A stretch of DNA of 64,000 nt, from the NCBI GenBank assembly GCA_030430535.1, contig JAUIKY010000010.1, forward strand, positions 17,885-81,884, given 5' to 3'. Source of the DNA: Bacteroidia bacterium (GTDB taxonomy: Bacteria; Bacteroidota; Bacteroidia; Flavobacteriales; Flavobacteriaceae). The notes under the pieces are model-generated. The model was given only the letters and a program-made list of their open reading frames with translations, had not been told where the DNA came from and ran no database searches. Both the position numbers and the translations under genes were made by a program. Within the stretch, counting starts at the first letter, position 1; each line of letters begins with the position of its first letter. This document shows positions 54,501 through 62,654 of this stretch, piece after piece.

Positions 54501-57500
54501 CATGGGTTCTGCAGCTCAAAATGTTTCGGTAACCATTTCTATTGAAAAAGATGAGAAAACCGAAAAGACAGAAATGGTTACTTTAAGTAACAATAAAAAA
54601 ACAATCAAAATTCCTGTTGAAAAAACCGATTTGGGCGGATTTGTGGTGCATTACAGTTTTGCGGCTTTCAATAGCTTTCAGTCGGGTACTGAACATATTT
54701 CAGTGCCGTATCCAAAAACCGATTTAGAAATTGAAACGCTCACTTTTAGAGACAAATTGCAGCCCGGTACAGATGAAACATGGCAGTTTAAAATTAAAGG
54801 TCCTCAAGGTGAAAAAGTTAGTGCCGAGCTGTTGGCCAGTATGTACGATGCGTCGTTAGACCAGTTTAAAACACATATTTGGAATTTCAACCCCATACAG
54901 AAGCCAACATATCATGCCAGTAGCTACAGTCAGGCCAACCGCAGTTTCGGTACACAAAATTTTAGGGTGTATAACAATTCTATGCGCATAAGTTATCCGC
55001 AGCAACACTACGACCAACTGAATTGGTTTGGGTTTAGTTTTGGAAACCGAAATATTATGATTCGTGGTGTTTCAAGTGTGTCTAATACATTAAGCGGAAG
55101 AGCGGCTGGAGTACAAATTGTTGAAGATGCAGTAGAAGAAGAAACAGTCGCATTTTCTGCTTTGGATGAAGTCGTGACTGTTGGCTACGGAATACAAGAG
55201 AAAAAGGATTTTACTGGGGCTACGCTACCTCCTCCGGCATCTCCTGAGGAAGGAATGGAAAAACCAAACTTCGACAATATCCAAATCCGTAAAAAATTAC
55301 AAGAAACCGCCTTTTTCTTTCCGCAGTTACAAACCGATGAAGCGGGAAATGTCAGTTTCAGTTTTAAAACCCCAGAGGCTTTAACCCAATGGAAATTGCA
55401 ATTGTTGGCGCACACCAAAACTTTGGAAAGTGCGGTAACCCAATTGGAAACCGTAACCCAAAAAGAGTTGATGGTCATCCCCAATGCACCCCGTTTTTTA
55501 CGCCACGGGGACCAAATCACCATCAGTACAAAAATTGCCAACCTCACCGATAAACCATTATCGGGGCAAGCCAAGATTATTTTAACCGATGCGATTTCAG
55601 GTGAGGAAATTAATGAAAGGCTTGTCACGTCGAGCGGAGTCGAGACGTTTTCAGTTTCATCCAATGGCAACACCCAAGTATCATGGAGTTTAACCATTCC
55701 CGAAAATATCGATGCCGTACAGTACAAAATACTGGCCAAAGCAGGCAATTTTAGCGATGGTGAACAAAACGCCCTGCCCGTTTTAAGCAACCGCATGTTG
55801 GTGACCGAAACCCTGCCTATTTGGGTAAAGAGCAACGAAACCCGAACCTTTGTTTTGGATAAATTGATGAACGTGGCTTCGACTACGCTCAGCCACCATC
55901 AGTTGACTTTGGAAATGACCTCCAATCCGGCGTGGTATGCTGTGCAGGCCTTGCCTTATTTGATGGAATATCCTTATGAGTGCAATGAGCAAACTTTCAG
56001 CCGTTATTATGCTAACGCTTTGGCGAGCCATATTGCTAATTCCAATCCGAGGATTCAGGAAGTTTTCAACCAATGGAAATCTCAAGATGCACTAATTTCT
56101 AATCTTGAAAAAAATGAAGAATTGAAGTCCATTCTCATTCAAGAAACCCCTTGGTTGCGCGATGCCCAAAGTGAAACCGAGCAGAAAAAACGCATCGCCC
56201 TGTTGTTCGATTTAAACAAAATGAACAACGAATTGCAATCGGCCATCCGAAAATTGAAAAACAACCAAATGCCGTCGGGCGCCTGGGCGTGGTTCAATGG
56301 GGGCTACGAAAACCGATACATTACCCAACATATTATTGCAGGTTTTGGGCATCTTTCTAAACTCGGTGTCACGTCGAGCCCTTCGACTGCGCTCAGGACA
56401 GGCTCCGACGAAGAATCTATGATTGAAAAAGCCATCAATTACCTCGATGCTCAATTCATAAAAGAGTATAAAGACATCAGAAAATACGATGCTAAAGTCG
56501 ATTTAAAAGAAGACCATTTAAGCTACACCCAACTACATTATTTGTACATGCGCAGCTTTTTTCCGGAGGCAAAAAAATCGAAGGAAGTGGAGGAAATCAT
56601 GGCGTATTACCAAACCCAAATTCAAAAATACTGGTTAAAACGTCCGTTGTATGCCAAAGGTTTGATGGCTTTAGTTTCATATCGAAATAAGGATAAAAAA
56701 ACAACTTCCAAAATTTTAAATTCGTTGTTGGAAACCAGTATCACTTCCCAGGAATTGGGCATGTACTGGAAAAGCAATGCCAATTCGTGGTTTTGGTACC
56801 AAGCCCCAATTGAAACCCAGGCGTTGATGGTTGAAGTCTTTTCGGAAGCCGGGAATGTTGTTCAAGACGAAGCGAAGAATCTTGAAGCCTTGGACAACCT
56901 AAAAATCTGGTTGCTAAAAAACAAACAGACCAACCGCTGGAAAACCACGAAAGCCACGACTGAAGCGGTTTATGTTCTGTTGCTTCAGGGTAGTAATTGG
57001 TTGGAGGCCAGCACTGAGCGGAGTGGAAGTGTAACTGATGTTGTTGAGGTTTTAGTGGGTAATCAGAACATTGAGCCTAATAAACTTGAAAATGTAAAAG
57101 CAGAAGCGGGAACAGGCTACTTTAAAACCTCATGGAATGCAGGGGAGATAAAACCCGAAATGGCCAAGGTTAAAATTTCGAAGAAAGATAAAGGCATCGC
57201 TTGGGGTGCTCTGTATTGGCAGTATTTTGAAGATTTGGATAAAATTTCTTCGGCGGAAACCCCTTTGAAATTGAATAAAAAACTTTTTTTGAAAAAGAAC
57301 ACCGATACGGGCGAGGAAATTTCAGAAATCACAGAAAACACAAATTTAAAAGTCGGCGATTTGGTCCGTGTTCGTATCGAACTGCGTAGCGATAGAGCTA
57401 TGGAGTTTATCCACATGAAAGATATGCGAGCCGCCGGATTAGAGCCCGTAAACGTGATTAGTCAATACAAATGGCAGGATGGTTTGGGCTATTACGAAAG

Positions 57501-57681
57501 CACCAAAGACGCCAGCACCAATTTCTTTTTCGATTATTTACCAAAAGGCGTTTACGTTTTTGAATACGATTTGCGGGTGAACAACGCTGGAAGCATGAGC
57601 AACGGCATCACCACCATACAAAGCATGTATGCGCCCGAGTTTAGCAGCCATAGTGAAGGCGTTCGGATAGAAGTAAAATAG
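51535..57681 (+). CDS. Giant alpha-2-macroglobulin family protein with a SusC-plug-like segment
   Basis: A 2048-residue exported bacterial alpha-2-macroglobulin. It has a signal peptide (residues 1-19). An MG2-type domain is near residue 590 (SIYRPGQTVYFKGIA). The central A2M region is near residue 1260 (FFFPQLQTDEAGNVSFSFKT). The thioester motif is CNEQ at C1483. Such proteins are thought to trap proteases in the envelope. Residues ~1175-1230 hold IMIRGVSSVSN, LSGRAAGVQIVED, LDEVVTVGYGIQEKKDFTGA: pieces of a SusC-type plug in a permuted order. Four dispersed repeats are translated in frame (55624, 55873, 56367 and 57012). The C-terminus has no T9SS tail. Confidence 0.9.
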   Translation: MKRLLPLFMILFFAHFLTAQTNDYNHLWAKVEQLEAEGLPKSALKVVDEIFEKATKEGNAPQQIKTMLFKSKFALVLEEDAQLNIVNDFRKQIENSEFPTKHILESVLANMFWQYFNQNRYQFYNRTKTAEKVSVDDFRTWDLQTLFDEIHLHFQNSLKNGLMLQQEPLKKYSVLLEEAKGSKTFRPTLFDFLNHQALDFYKTNESHITKPAYRFEIDNPDFLGDARAFSELEINSKDSTSLQLNALKIFQDVIQFHLKDKAALALADVDIERLKFVNQHATFSDKEDLLLAALKKESERFKPHEASGLYDFEIASIYFQQSQKYQPKAGEANTDSYRWKAKEALELCNSIISKFPKSIAAEKCKTLKSQIEYTTLQITAEDFLPIQSPSKVLVRYKNLEALQFKIFPISESEFRKFGKTYRKDEQLKFIKKLEAAESWESQLKKEGDYQIHTTEVLIPKLNNGRYIVLATVKGEDDVLGFANIQVTNLALVETETPQHKIFQVIDRNTGAPVLNAKVELTFNENNNNRTIKESHSPDANGQIKIRKSSDRYRNVMAKVSQGNDTAYFGDYYVSSFYNRDQDEDTYKAFVFTDRSIYRPGQTVYFKGIAMEVVNGKSQVVPNELVYVTLYNVNDEEIKELELKTNEFGSVSVEFILPNNGLNGEYYIEFDGVKEDFYTKHYFSVEEYKRPKFKTQFKPVTETYKINDSIAVKGTALAYAGSNITDAKVVYRVHRKVQYPRWYFWYHPWFNSEPQEITQGESITNEKGEFEITFKALPDTSVDKSSLPVFNYEITADVTDLNGETRSATTIVNVGYHALLAKMEVSNLLDKTNKDYRIKIETQNLNGEFVPAKGSVKVYKLKAPNTVLRPRPWPAPDYKMLSKDEFKKLFPHEAYANEHQSENWEKGDLVFEKSFNTETSKELNLGKIKKWASGQYIIELESKDRFGQLVKDQAKTTVFSDDDDTLADNQLFSISTDKETYQIGDVAEITMGSAAQNVSVTISIEKDEKTEKTEMVTLSNNKKTIKIPVEKTDLGGFVVHYSFAAFNSFQSGTEHISVPYPKTDLEIETLTFRDKLQPGTDETWQFKIKGPQGEKVSAELLASMYDASLDQFKTHIWNFNPIQKPTYHASSYSQANRSFGTQNFRVYNNSMRISYPQQHYDQLNWFGFSFGNRNIMIRGVSSVSNTLSGRAAGVQIVEDAVEEETVAFSALDEVVTVGYGIQEKKDFTGATLPPPASPEEGMEKPNFDNIQIRKKLQETAFFFPQLQTDEAGNVSFSFKTPEALTQWKLQLLAHTKTLESAVTQLETVTQKELMVIPNAPRFLRHGDQITISTKIANLTDKPLSGQAKIILTDAISGEEINERLVTSSGVETFSVSSNGNTQVSWSLTIPENIDAVQYKILAKAGNFSDGEQNALPVLSNRMLVTETLPIWVKSNETRTFVLDKLMNVASTTLSHHQLTLEMTSNPAWYAVQALPYLMEYPYECNEQTFSRYYANALASHIANSNPRIQEVFNQWKSQDALISNLEKNEELKSILIQETPWLRDAQSETEQKKRIALLFDLNKMNNELQSAIRKLKNNQMPSGAWAWFNGGYENRYITQHIIAGFGHLSKLGVTSSPSTALRTGSDEESMIEKAINYLDAQFIKEYKDIRKYDAKVDLKEDHLSYTQLHYLYMRSFFPEAKKSKEVEEIMAYYQTQIQKYWLKRPLYAKGLMALVSYRNKDKKTTSKILNSLLETSITSQELGMYWKSNANSWFWYQAPIETQALMVEVFSEAGNVVQDEAKNLEALDNLKIWLLKNKQTNRWKTTKATTEAVYVLLLQGSNWLEASTERSGSVTDVVEVLVGNQNIEPNKLENVKAEAGTGYFKTSWNAGEIKPEMAKVKISKKDKGIAWGALYWQYFEDLDKISSAETPLKLNKKLFLKKNTDTGEEISEITENTNLKVGDLVRVRIELRSDRAMEFIHMKDMRAAGLEPVNVISQYKWQDGLGYYESTKDASTNFFFDYLPKGVYVFEYDLRVNNAGSMSNGITTIQSMYAPEFSSHSEGVRIEVK
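55624..55647. repeat. In-frame dispersed repeat in the alpha-2-macroglobulin gene, copy 1
   Basis: GTCACGTCGAGCGGAGTCGA then GACG lies between conserved protein segments and is read as VTSSGVET near residues 1364-1371. The GAGCGGAGTCGA core matches the intergenic copy at 36753. Confidence 0.6.
55873..55897. repeat. In-frame dispersed repeat, copy 2
   Basis: GTGGCTTCGACTACGCTCAG and then CCACC forms a hairpin with GTGGC/GCCAC ends around CTTCGACTACGCTCAG. It is translated near residues 1447-1455 (VASTTLSHH). Confidence 0.65.
56367..56411. repeat. In-frame dispersed repeat, copy 3 (longest)
   Basis: GTCACGTCGAGCCCTTCGAC, then TGCGCTCAGGACAGGCTCCGACG. It carries the full CTTCGACTGCGCTCAGGACAGG consensus and is translated as VTSSPSTALRTGSDEE, residues ~1611-1626. 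Low-complexity Ser/Thr residues here contrast with the flanking protein. Confidence 0.7.
57012..57031. repeat. In-frame dispersed repeat, copy 4
   Basis: CACTGAGCGGAGTGGAAGTG is translated as STERSGS between NWLEA and VTDVVEVLVG, a place where an ungapped family alignment would be expected to continue directly. Confidence 0.55.
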
Positions 57682-57732
57682 TAAGTAGTTTATCGTTAAA
57701 CGGCACGGGTCGTTTTCAAAATAGGCTTTTTT

Positions 57733-57785
57733 AAACAGATTCAAGGTTTTAATCATTAATTTTGTAGAAACCTTGAGTCTGTTTT
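57733..57785 (+). terminator. Long hairpin after the alpha-2-macroglobulin gene
   Basis: AAACAGATTCAAGGTTT (57733-57749) pairs with AAACCTTGAGTCTGTTT (57768-57784) at 17 positions with one G-U, loop 18 bases. It ends in TTTT, so it can terminate the upstream gene. The loop holds a TAATTTTG box, and the end touches the TTG start of the next gene. Confidence 0.5.
57757..57764 (+). promoter_or_regulatory. -7 box in the hairpin loop (TAATTTTG)
   Basis: TAATTTTG matches TAnnTTTG and lies 19 bases before the TTG start of the next gene, so a promoter and a terminator overlap. Confidence 0.4.
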
Positions 57786-58281
57786 GACATTTATTCTAAA
57801 TCATAAAATCTTAATAACCGTTTCGTGTTTCAGTTTACTTTTTTTGTTCTCTCTATCTTGTGCGGGAAAAAAGCAGGTTATGAATTCTTCTGCTGGCCTC
57901 GAAAAGAGCAATAGCATTATTTTTTTAAATTATAAAGTGAATAAACTCGCAGATGGAAAAAGGGAGGTTGAATACCTAGACCATGTGCTGCGCCAAGGCC
58001 GTTTAAAAAAGCATTTTGATATAGCTGGGCAGGAAGGCGATTTGGAAGTTGCTCAATTGGATAAACAGAATAGGGTTTTAAGCAATATGATTATTAAAAA
58101 TCCTTTAAATAAGACTTTGGAATTTGTTGATGAATCAAAAGGCTTTCAGACCAAAACCTTAGATTTGGGTGAAGCGTTGTTTTCAGTTCGGATGCAGCTT
58201 CATCCGGATGCACGAACGATTTCAATAAAGCATTTTTCAGAGGATAAAATGTTAATCCAAACCAAAATCGACCAAGAATGA
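57784..58281 (+). CDS. Small lipoprotein coupled to an M64 peptidase gene
   Basis: A 165-residue lipoprotein of unknown function. The lipobox is SLSCAGKK. The mature part has no family I recognise; a segment such as YLDHVLRQGRLKKHFD suggests a folded domain. The start is TTG at 57784, as no ATG precedes the signal. The stop overlaps the start of the peptidase gene (ATGA), which indicates translational coupling and a likely joint function, for example as an inhibitor or anchor. This last point is inference. Confidence 0.75.
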   Translation: MTFILNHKILITVSCFSLLFLFSLSCAGKKQVMNSSAGLEKSNSIIFLNYKVNKLADGKREVEYLDHVLRQGRLKKHFDIAGQEGDLEVAQLDKQNRVLSNMIIKNPLNKTLEFVDESKGFQTKTLDLGEALFSVRMQLHPDARTISIKHFSEDKMLIQTKIDQE

Positions 58282-59696
58282 AACAGCAGTTATTGGGATT
58301 GATATGCTTTTTGACGAGCTTTTCTTTATTTGCTCAAATATTTGAAGTTGAGCCCATAAAAGTTTCAGGAGCTAACGAAAATCGAATCAATTTAGTGGTG
58401 TTAAGCGAAGGCTATCAAGCTTCGGAATTTGATGATTTTATTGATGATGTTACGGTATTCAGCAATGCCATGTTCAATCAAAGTCCGTTTAAGGAATACG
58501 CCAATTATTTTAATGTGTATGCCATAAAAGTACCTTCCAATGAAAGTGGAGCCGATCATCCCGCAACTGCCATCGATGTTGATGAGTCTGGGAGTACACC
58601 AGAATTTGTAGACACCTATTTTAATGCCACTTTTGATGCTTTTGGTTACCACCGCTATTTGTATTACGGCATAGATTATGTTGATGCCGCAAGTGCCGAG
58701 GTGAAAATCCGTTCTGTGTTGGCAGATAATTTTCCAACCTACGACCAAGCCTTGATTTTGGTAAACACACCTTATTATGGTGGCACGGGGGGCGAGTTCC
58801 CCATTGCTGCAGCCAGTGCCGATGCCAACGAACTGGCATTGCATGAATTGGGACATTCTATGTTTTATTTAAAGGATGAATACCTATTGCCCGCGGAGTA
58901 TTATTCAGAAGGCATTAACATGACACAAGAATCGAATTCCAATTGGGTTAAATGGAAAAACTGGATGGGTATAAATGGTATTGGTATTCACGCCTATGGG
59001 GCTTCCGGTGTTCCGTCCACATGGTACAAACCCAGAAATGGGCAATGCAAAATGGAGGTTTTATACAAACCTTTTTGCTCGGTTTGTACAGAGGGTATCG
59101 TTGAAAAAATACACGATTTAATTTCTCCCATTGAAATGTATGCTCCAGTTTCCAATACGGTTGAAGGCTCCAGTTTTCCGTTGGATTTTCAGTTGAATTT
59201 AATAAAGACCATCCCGAATACTTTAGAAATAGAATGGACTTTAAATGCAACGAATTTTGCTAATAATCTTGATGATGTTTCCATCGAAGAAACCGATTTG
59301 GTTGAAGGGGAGAATACACTTGCTGCTGTAGTGCATGATGCATCGTCGTTCTTAAAAATTGATAACCACGAAAGCTTGCACATTAATACCGTAACTTGGA
59401 CGATTAATTATTCTACGTTGGGTGTTCAAGGCATTACAAGCACAGAAAACAGATTGAGTATTTCAATGTATCCCAATCCAACGAATAGCATAATTAATTT
59501 TAAGTTTGAAAACAGCAACAGGCAAACTTTAAAAATTGATATTATTGGTGTTGATGGAAAAAGGTTAAAATCGATATCAGTTTCAAACCAAAGCCACAAA
59601 CAATTCAACCTCGAAAATCTAAAAACGGGCATATATGTTGCCCGCTTTTATTCCGATAATGTGCTTTTAGCTACTAAAAAAATAGTGAAAAACTAG
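58278..59696 (+). CDS. M64-family zinc peptidase with T9SS sorting domain
   Basis: A 472-residue secreted metallopeptidase. It has a signal peptide (residues ~1-20). The M64 motif is ELALHELGHSMFYLKDEY: zinc HExGH with the family's downstream DEY. VVLSEGYQASEFDDFIDDVT is typical of the N-domain. The last ~75 residues form a type A sorting domain (ISMYPNPTNSIINFKF, ending with LATKKIVKN), so PorU/PorV would anchor or release it. Known M64 relatives include IgA peptidases. It overlaps the upstream lipoprotein by 4 bases and abuts the SDR gene. Confidence 0.9.
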   Translation: MKQQLLGLICFLTSFSLFAQIFEVEPIKVSGANENRINLVVLSEGYQASEFDDFIDDVTVFSNAMFNQSPFKEYANYFNVYAIKVPSNESGADHPATAIDVDESGSTPEFVDTYFNATFDAFGYHRYLYYGIDYVDAASAEVKIRSVLADNFPTYDQALILVNTPYYGGTGGEFPIAAASADANELALHELGHSMFYLKDEYLLPAEYYSEGINMTQESNSNWVKWKNWMGINGIGIHAYGASGVPSTWYKPRNGQCKMEVLYKPFCSVCTEGIVEKIHDLISPIEMYAPVSNTVEGSSFPLDFQLNLIKTIPNTLEIEWTLNATNFANNLDDVSIEETDLVEGENTLAAVVHDASSFLKIDNHESLHINTVTWTINYSTLGVQGITSTENRLSISMYPNPTNSIINFKFENSNRQTLKIDIIGVDGKRLKSISVSNQSHKQFNLENLKTGIYVARFYSDNVLLATKKIVKN

Positions 59697-60422
59697 TTAT
59701 TTTTTAGGCGGCATTGTTGGGCGTACTTCCACTTTGCTGGGTAGTGTGCGCGGATGCATTTTCAATAAATCTACCGCCAATTCGCCAATATCTTCAATTT
59801 GGATTTTCCAATCGTCGTTTTCGCCGGGCGTTCGATTGTTAAAATAGGTAGATACCGAACCGGGCATAATGGTACTCACCTTTACACCGTGGTGCCTTAA
59901 ATCGAGCATAACGGCTTGGGTGAATCCGGTCAGCCCAAATTTACTGGCATTGTAAGCCGAGCCATTAGCAAAAAAGTTGGTGCCCGCCAAGCTTGAAATG
60001 GTGATGAAATACCCTTTTGATTGTTTTAGGGCTTCTACACTTGATTTGATGGTATAAAACACACCCGTTAAATTGGTATCTATGGTTTCGTGCCACTGTT
60101 CAAGGCTTAAATCTTCAATACTGGCATAGTGTCCCAAACCGGCATTGGCTATTACAATATCCAATTGGTTGAATTGGGCTAAAACTCTTTTAACCGCATT
60201 TTGTTGACTTTCAAAATTTCTCACATCGGCTTTTATACCGATGGCCTTTGCTTTGGAGGTGTTTTCTTTGTTTAATGACTCTGCGGCTTCGTTTGCTGCC
60301 GATTCACTGCGGCTAGTAATGGCAACATTTATACCTTCTGCCAAAAATGCTTGCGCGATACCAAAACCTATACCTTTCGATCCGCCCGTTATTAAGGCGA
60401 CTTTATTTTTTATATCGTTCAT
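59697..60422 (-). CDS. Short-chain dehydrogenase/reductase (SDR)
   Basis: A 241-residue cytosolic oxidoreductase. The cofactor site is LITGGSKGIGFGI, then IVIANAGLGHYAS. The catalytic motif is ISSLAGTNFF with YNASKFGLTGFTQ. Its stop is adjacent to the M64 stop, tail to tail. The substrate is unknown. It is not a close match to the SDR at 18365. Confidence 0.88.
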   Translation of the reverse strand: MNDIKNKVALITGGSKGIGFGIAQAFLAEGINVAITSRSESAANEAAESLNKENTSKAKAIGIKADVRNFESQQNAVKRVLAQFNQLDIVIANAGLGHYASIEDLSLEQWHETIDTNLTGVFYTIKSSVEALKQSKGYFITISSLAGTNFFANGSAYNASKFGLTGFTQAVMLDLRHHGVKVSTIMPGSVSTYFNNRTPGENDDWKIQIEDIGELAVDLLKMHPRTLPSKVEVRPTMPPKK

Positions 60423-60505
60423 AATTCTATCGTTTTTTGTAAAACTACAAAATCACAAAAAGACTACAGAATTAAATATGTTATGATAATTATAAAATGT
60501 CGGAA

Positions 60506-61027
60506 CTATTTTGAAGGTGGATATTCTGAAAGAATTTTTTCTGCAACGGCATTGAATTTTTCTTCTCTCTGTTCAGGTTTGGCATTCGGGTTAAAGCTAA
60601 ATTCGCTAACGGCTTGCCAAAACAGTTGCTTTTTGTTTTCGTCTACAAAATCGATGGTAATTTGTTTGTTGACGTTACTTTGCCCAACGGGAATACCGAT
60701 GGAGATACCACCGCCAACGTTTCTGCCGCTGCCACCTAAACCAACGCCAACCGAGTTACGCTGGGGGGTATGGTATTCGGCACTTTTGATGTCGATAAAA
60801 AAATCGGGGGTTTCTGAAATCGAAAAACCTTTTGCAACCATTTGGGCATCAATGGCATCCAAGAGGCGTTTGGTATCCAGTTCGCTTAAGCCGGTTTCCA
60901 TGTCGCCGTAATACTGATATGTTTTGTAATTGGTGAACACGGCCTGTTTGTCGTAATCGTAATTCACGCGAATAGGAGCGCATGCGACCAAAATTAAGGC
61001 CAAGAGTGCGGTGTTTAGAAATTTCAT
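60506..61027 (-). CDS. DUF4136 lipoprotein
   Basis: A 173-residue lipoprotein (lipobox ILVACAP). YDKQAVFTNYKTYQYYG at the start and LLDAIDAQMVAKGFSISETP, then DFFIDI and SIGIPVGQSNVNKQITIDF, fit the DUF4136 family. Function is unknown. It is in the same orientation as rarA, with a structured repeat element in between. Confidence 0.85.
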   Translation of the reverse strand: MKFLNTALLALILVACAPIRVNYDYDKQAVFTNYKTYQYYGDMETGLSELDTKRLLDAIDAQMVAKGFSISETPDFFIDIKSAEYHTPQRNSVGVGLGGSGRNVGGGISIGIPVGQSNVNKQITIDFVDENKKQLFWQAVSEFSFNPNAKPEQREEKFNAVAEKILSEYPPSK

Positions 61028-61087
61028 AGTGGCTGTTTTAAGGTAAATTTAATCAAAAATTATTCCAATGCTGTTTTTGAGTTTGGG

Positions 61088-61180
61088 GTTGCGCTAGGGA
61101 TTGCAGTGGTTAGCTTTTGGCGAGGCGCGCATCGAGCCAAAACTAGTAACGTAAAGCCCGACCTTTGAGGTAGCGCCCAA
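61088..61180 (-). ncRNA. Structured repeat element in the rarA-DUF4136 gap
   Basis: GCGCTA (61091-61096) pairs with TAGCGC (61171-61176), and TTTTGGC (about 61114-61120) pairs with GCCAAAA (about 61136-61142). GCCCGACC lies between. The layered stems suggest an RNA or DNA structure. It resembles repeats with AGCCCGACC/TAGCGCCC motifs that I recall as multi-copy in flavobacteria, but no Rfam match can be checked here. The strand is inferred from the neighbouring genes. Confidence 0.45.
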
Positions 61181-61186
61181 AAATTG

Positions 61187-62470
61187 CTAATAGTTATATT
61201 TATCTTTCCAGCGTTGTTTTAAAAACTCGCGGTGTGCATTTTCGCGGGCGTTGTTTCCGGGGTCGTAAAGTTTGGTATTTTTAATTTCGTCGGGCAAAAA
61301 TTCCTGATTGGCAAAGTTGTTCTCGTAGTTGTGTGCATACTTGTAGTTGTCGCCGTAACCGAGTTCTTTCATGAGTTTGGTTGGGGCATTTCGGATTTCC
61401 AGCGGAACGCTTAAATCGCCCGTTTGCCTTACCAATTGTTGGGCGTCACCAATAGCTTGGTAGGCCGCATTGCTTTTGGGCGAGCAGGCGAGATAGGTGG
61501 CACACTGGCTGAGGATAATGCGGGATTCGGGGTAGCCAATGGTGCTTACGGCCTGGAAGGTGTTGTTGGCAATGACGAGGGCCGTGGGGTTGGCGTTGCC
61601 GATATCCTCGCTGGCCGATATGAGCAACCGGCGGGCAATAAATTTTACATCTTCGCCACCCTCAATCATGCGGGCCAACCAATACACGGCACCATTGGGG
61701 TCACTGCCACGAATGGATTTTATGAAGGCCGAAATGATGTCGTAGTGCTGTTCGCCTGTTTTATCGTAGCGTACCGTGTTGTTTTGTACGCGTTGCAATA
61801 CGGCATCGTCGGTGATTACAATGGGTTCGGAATCGTAGGAATTAATGATGAGTTCAAAAATATTGAGCAGTTTACGGGCGTCGCCGCCAGAGAGTCGTAA
61901 AAGCGCATCGGTTTGATGAAGTTCGATATTTTTTTTCGAAATAAACTCGTCTTTTTCAATAGCACGGTGTAACAACTGTTCTAAATCGGTTTTTTCGAAA
62001 GCCTTTAGAATATAAACCTGGCAGCGGGAAAGCAATGCAGAAATAACTTCAAAACTGGGGTTTTCGGTAGTGGCACCAATAAGTGTAATCCAACCTTTCT
62101 CAACGGCTTGTAACAGCGAGTCTTGTTGCGATTTGCTGAACCTATGGATTTCGTCAATAAACAAAATAGGGTTTTTTGTGGTAAAGAGTCCACCGCTTTT
62201 TTTGGCTTTTTCGATAACGTCCCGAACATCTTTCACTCCCGAATTTATGGCACTCAAAGTATAAAATGGCCTGCCCGATTCGGTAGCGATAATGTTGGCC
62301 AAAGTGGTTTTTCCTGTCCCCGGCGGGCCCCAAAAAATCATTGATGGAATCAAACCTTGTTTAATGTGCTGCGTTAACGAGCCGTTAGGCCCCACTAAGT
62401 GGTTTTGGCTAACATATTCGTCTAATGTTTTTGGGCGTAATCGTTCTGCTAAAGGTTCGTTTGCATTCAT
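61187..62470 (-). CDS. rarA: Replication-associated recombination protein A (RarA/MgsA)
   Basis: A 427-residue clamp-loader-like AAA+ ATPase at stalled forks. Walker A is FWGPPGTGKTTLANII, Walker B and the following DEIHRFSK are in ILFIDEIHRFSKSQQDSL. LSRCQVYILKAFEK is sensor region, LRLSGGDARKLLNIFE is sensor 2, and the C-terminus includes GYGDNYKYAHNYENNF and EFLPDEIKN. The length is normal for the family. Confidence 0.95.
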   Translation of the reverse strand: MNANEPLAERLRPKTLDEYVSQNHLVGPNGSLTQHIKQGLIPSMIFWGPPGTGKTTLANIIATESGRPFYTLSAINSGVKDVRDVIEKAKKSGGLFTTKNPILFIDEIHRFSKSQQDSLLQAVEKGWITLIGATTENPSFEVISALLSRCQVYILKAFEKTDLEQLLHRAIEKDEFISKKNIELHQTDALLRLSGGDARKLLNIFELIINSYDSEPIVITDDAVLQRVQNNTVRYDKTGEQHYDIISAFIKSIRGSDPNGAVYWLARMIEGGEDVKFIARRLLISASEDIGNANPTALVIANNTFQAVSTIGYPESRIILSQCATYLACSPKSNAAYQAIGDAQQLVRQTGDLSVPLEIRNAPTKLMKELGYGDNYKYAHNYENNFANQEFLPDEIKNTKLYDPGNNARENAHREFLKQRWKDKYNY

Positions 62471-62654
62471 AAATGTAAAATTAAAACAATTCCTTTGGAA
62501 AAAGGAAGCTTAATGATAGCTAATTTTTTTAGGCCACGAATTGACGAATACTTAAGTTTTGATGAGAATCTGGACACGAGTACTGGCTACATATAATGTC
62601 TGCCATTTTTACACAGTTAGCCAAATTGGTCAGCTATTTGCTATCTTTAGGTTA

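Noticed and set aside
55185..55835. 216-codon minus-strand frame opposite the macroglobulin gene
   Set aside because: It is the shadow of a well-supported plus-strand domain and has no family features of its own.
57784..57900. Alternative starts for the lipoprotein gene
   Set aside because: No ATG precedes the signal peptide. The TTG at 57784 was kept because it begins the hydrophobic segment, although the hairpin overlap leaves some doubt.
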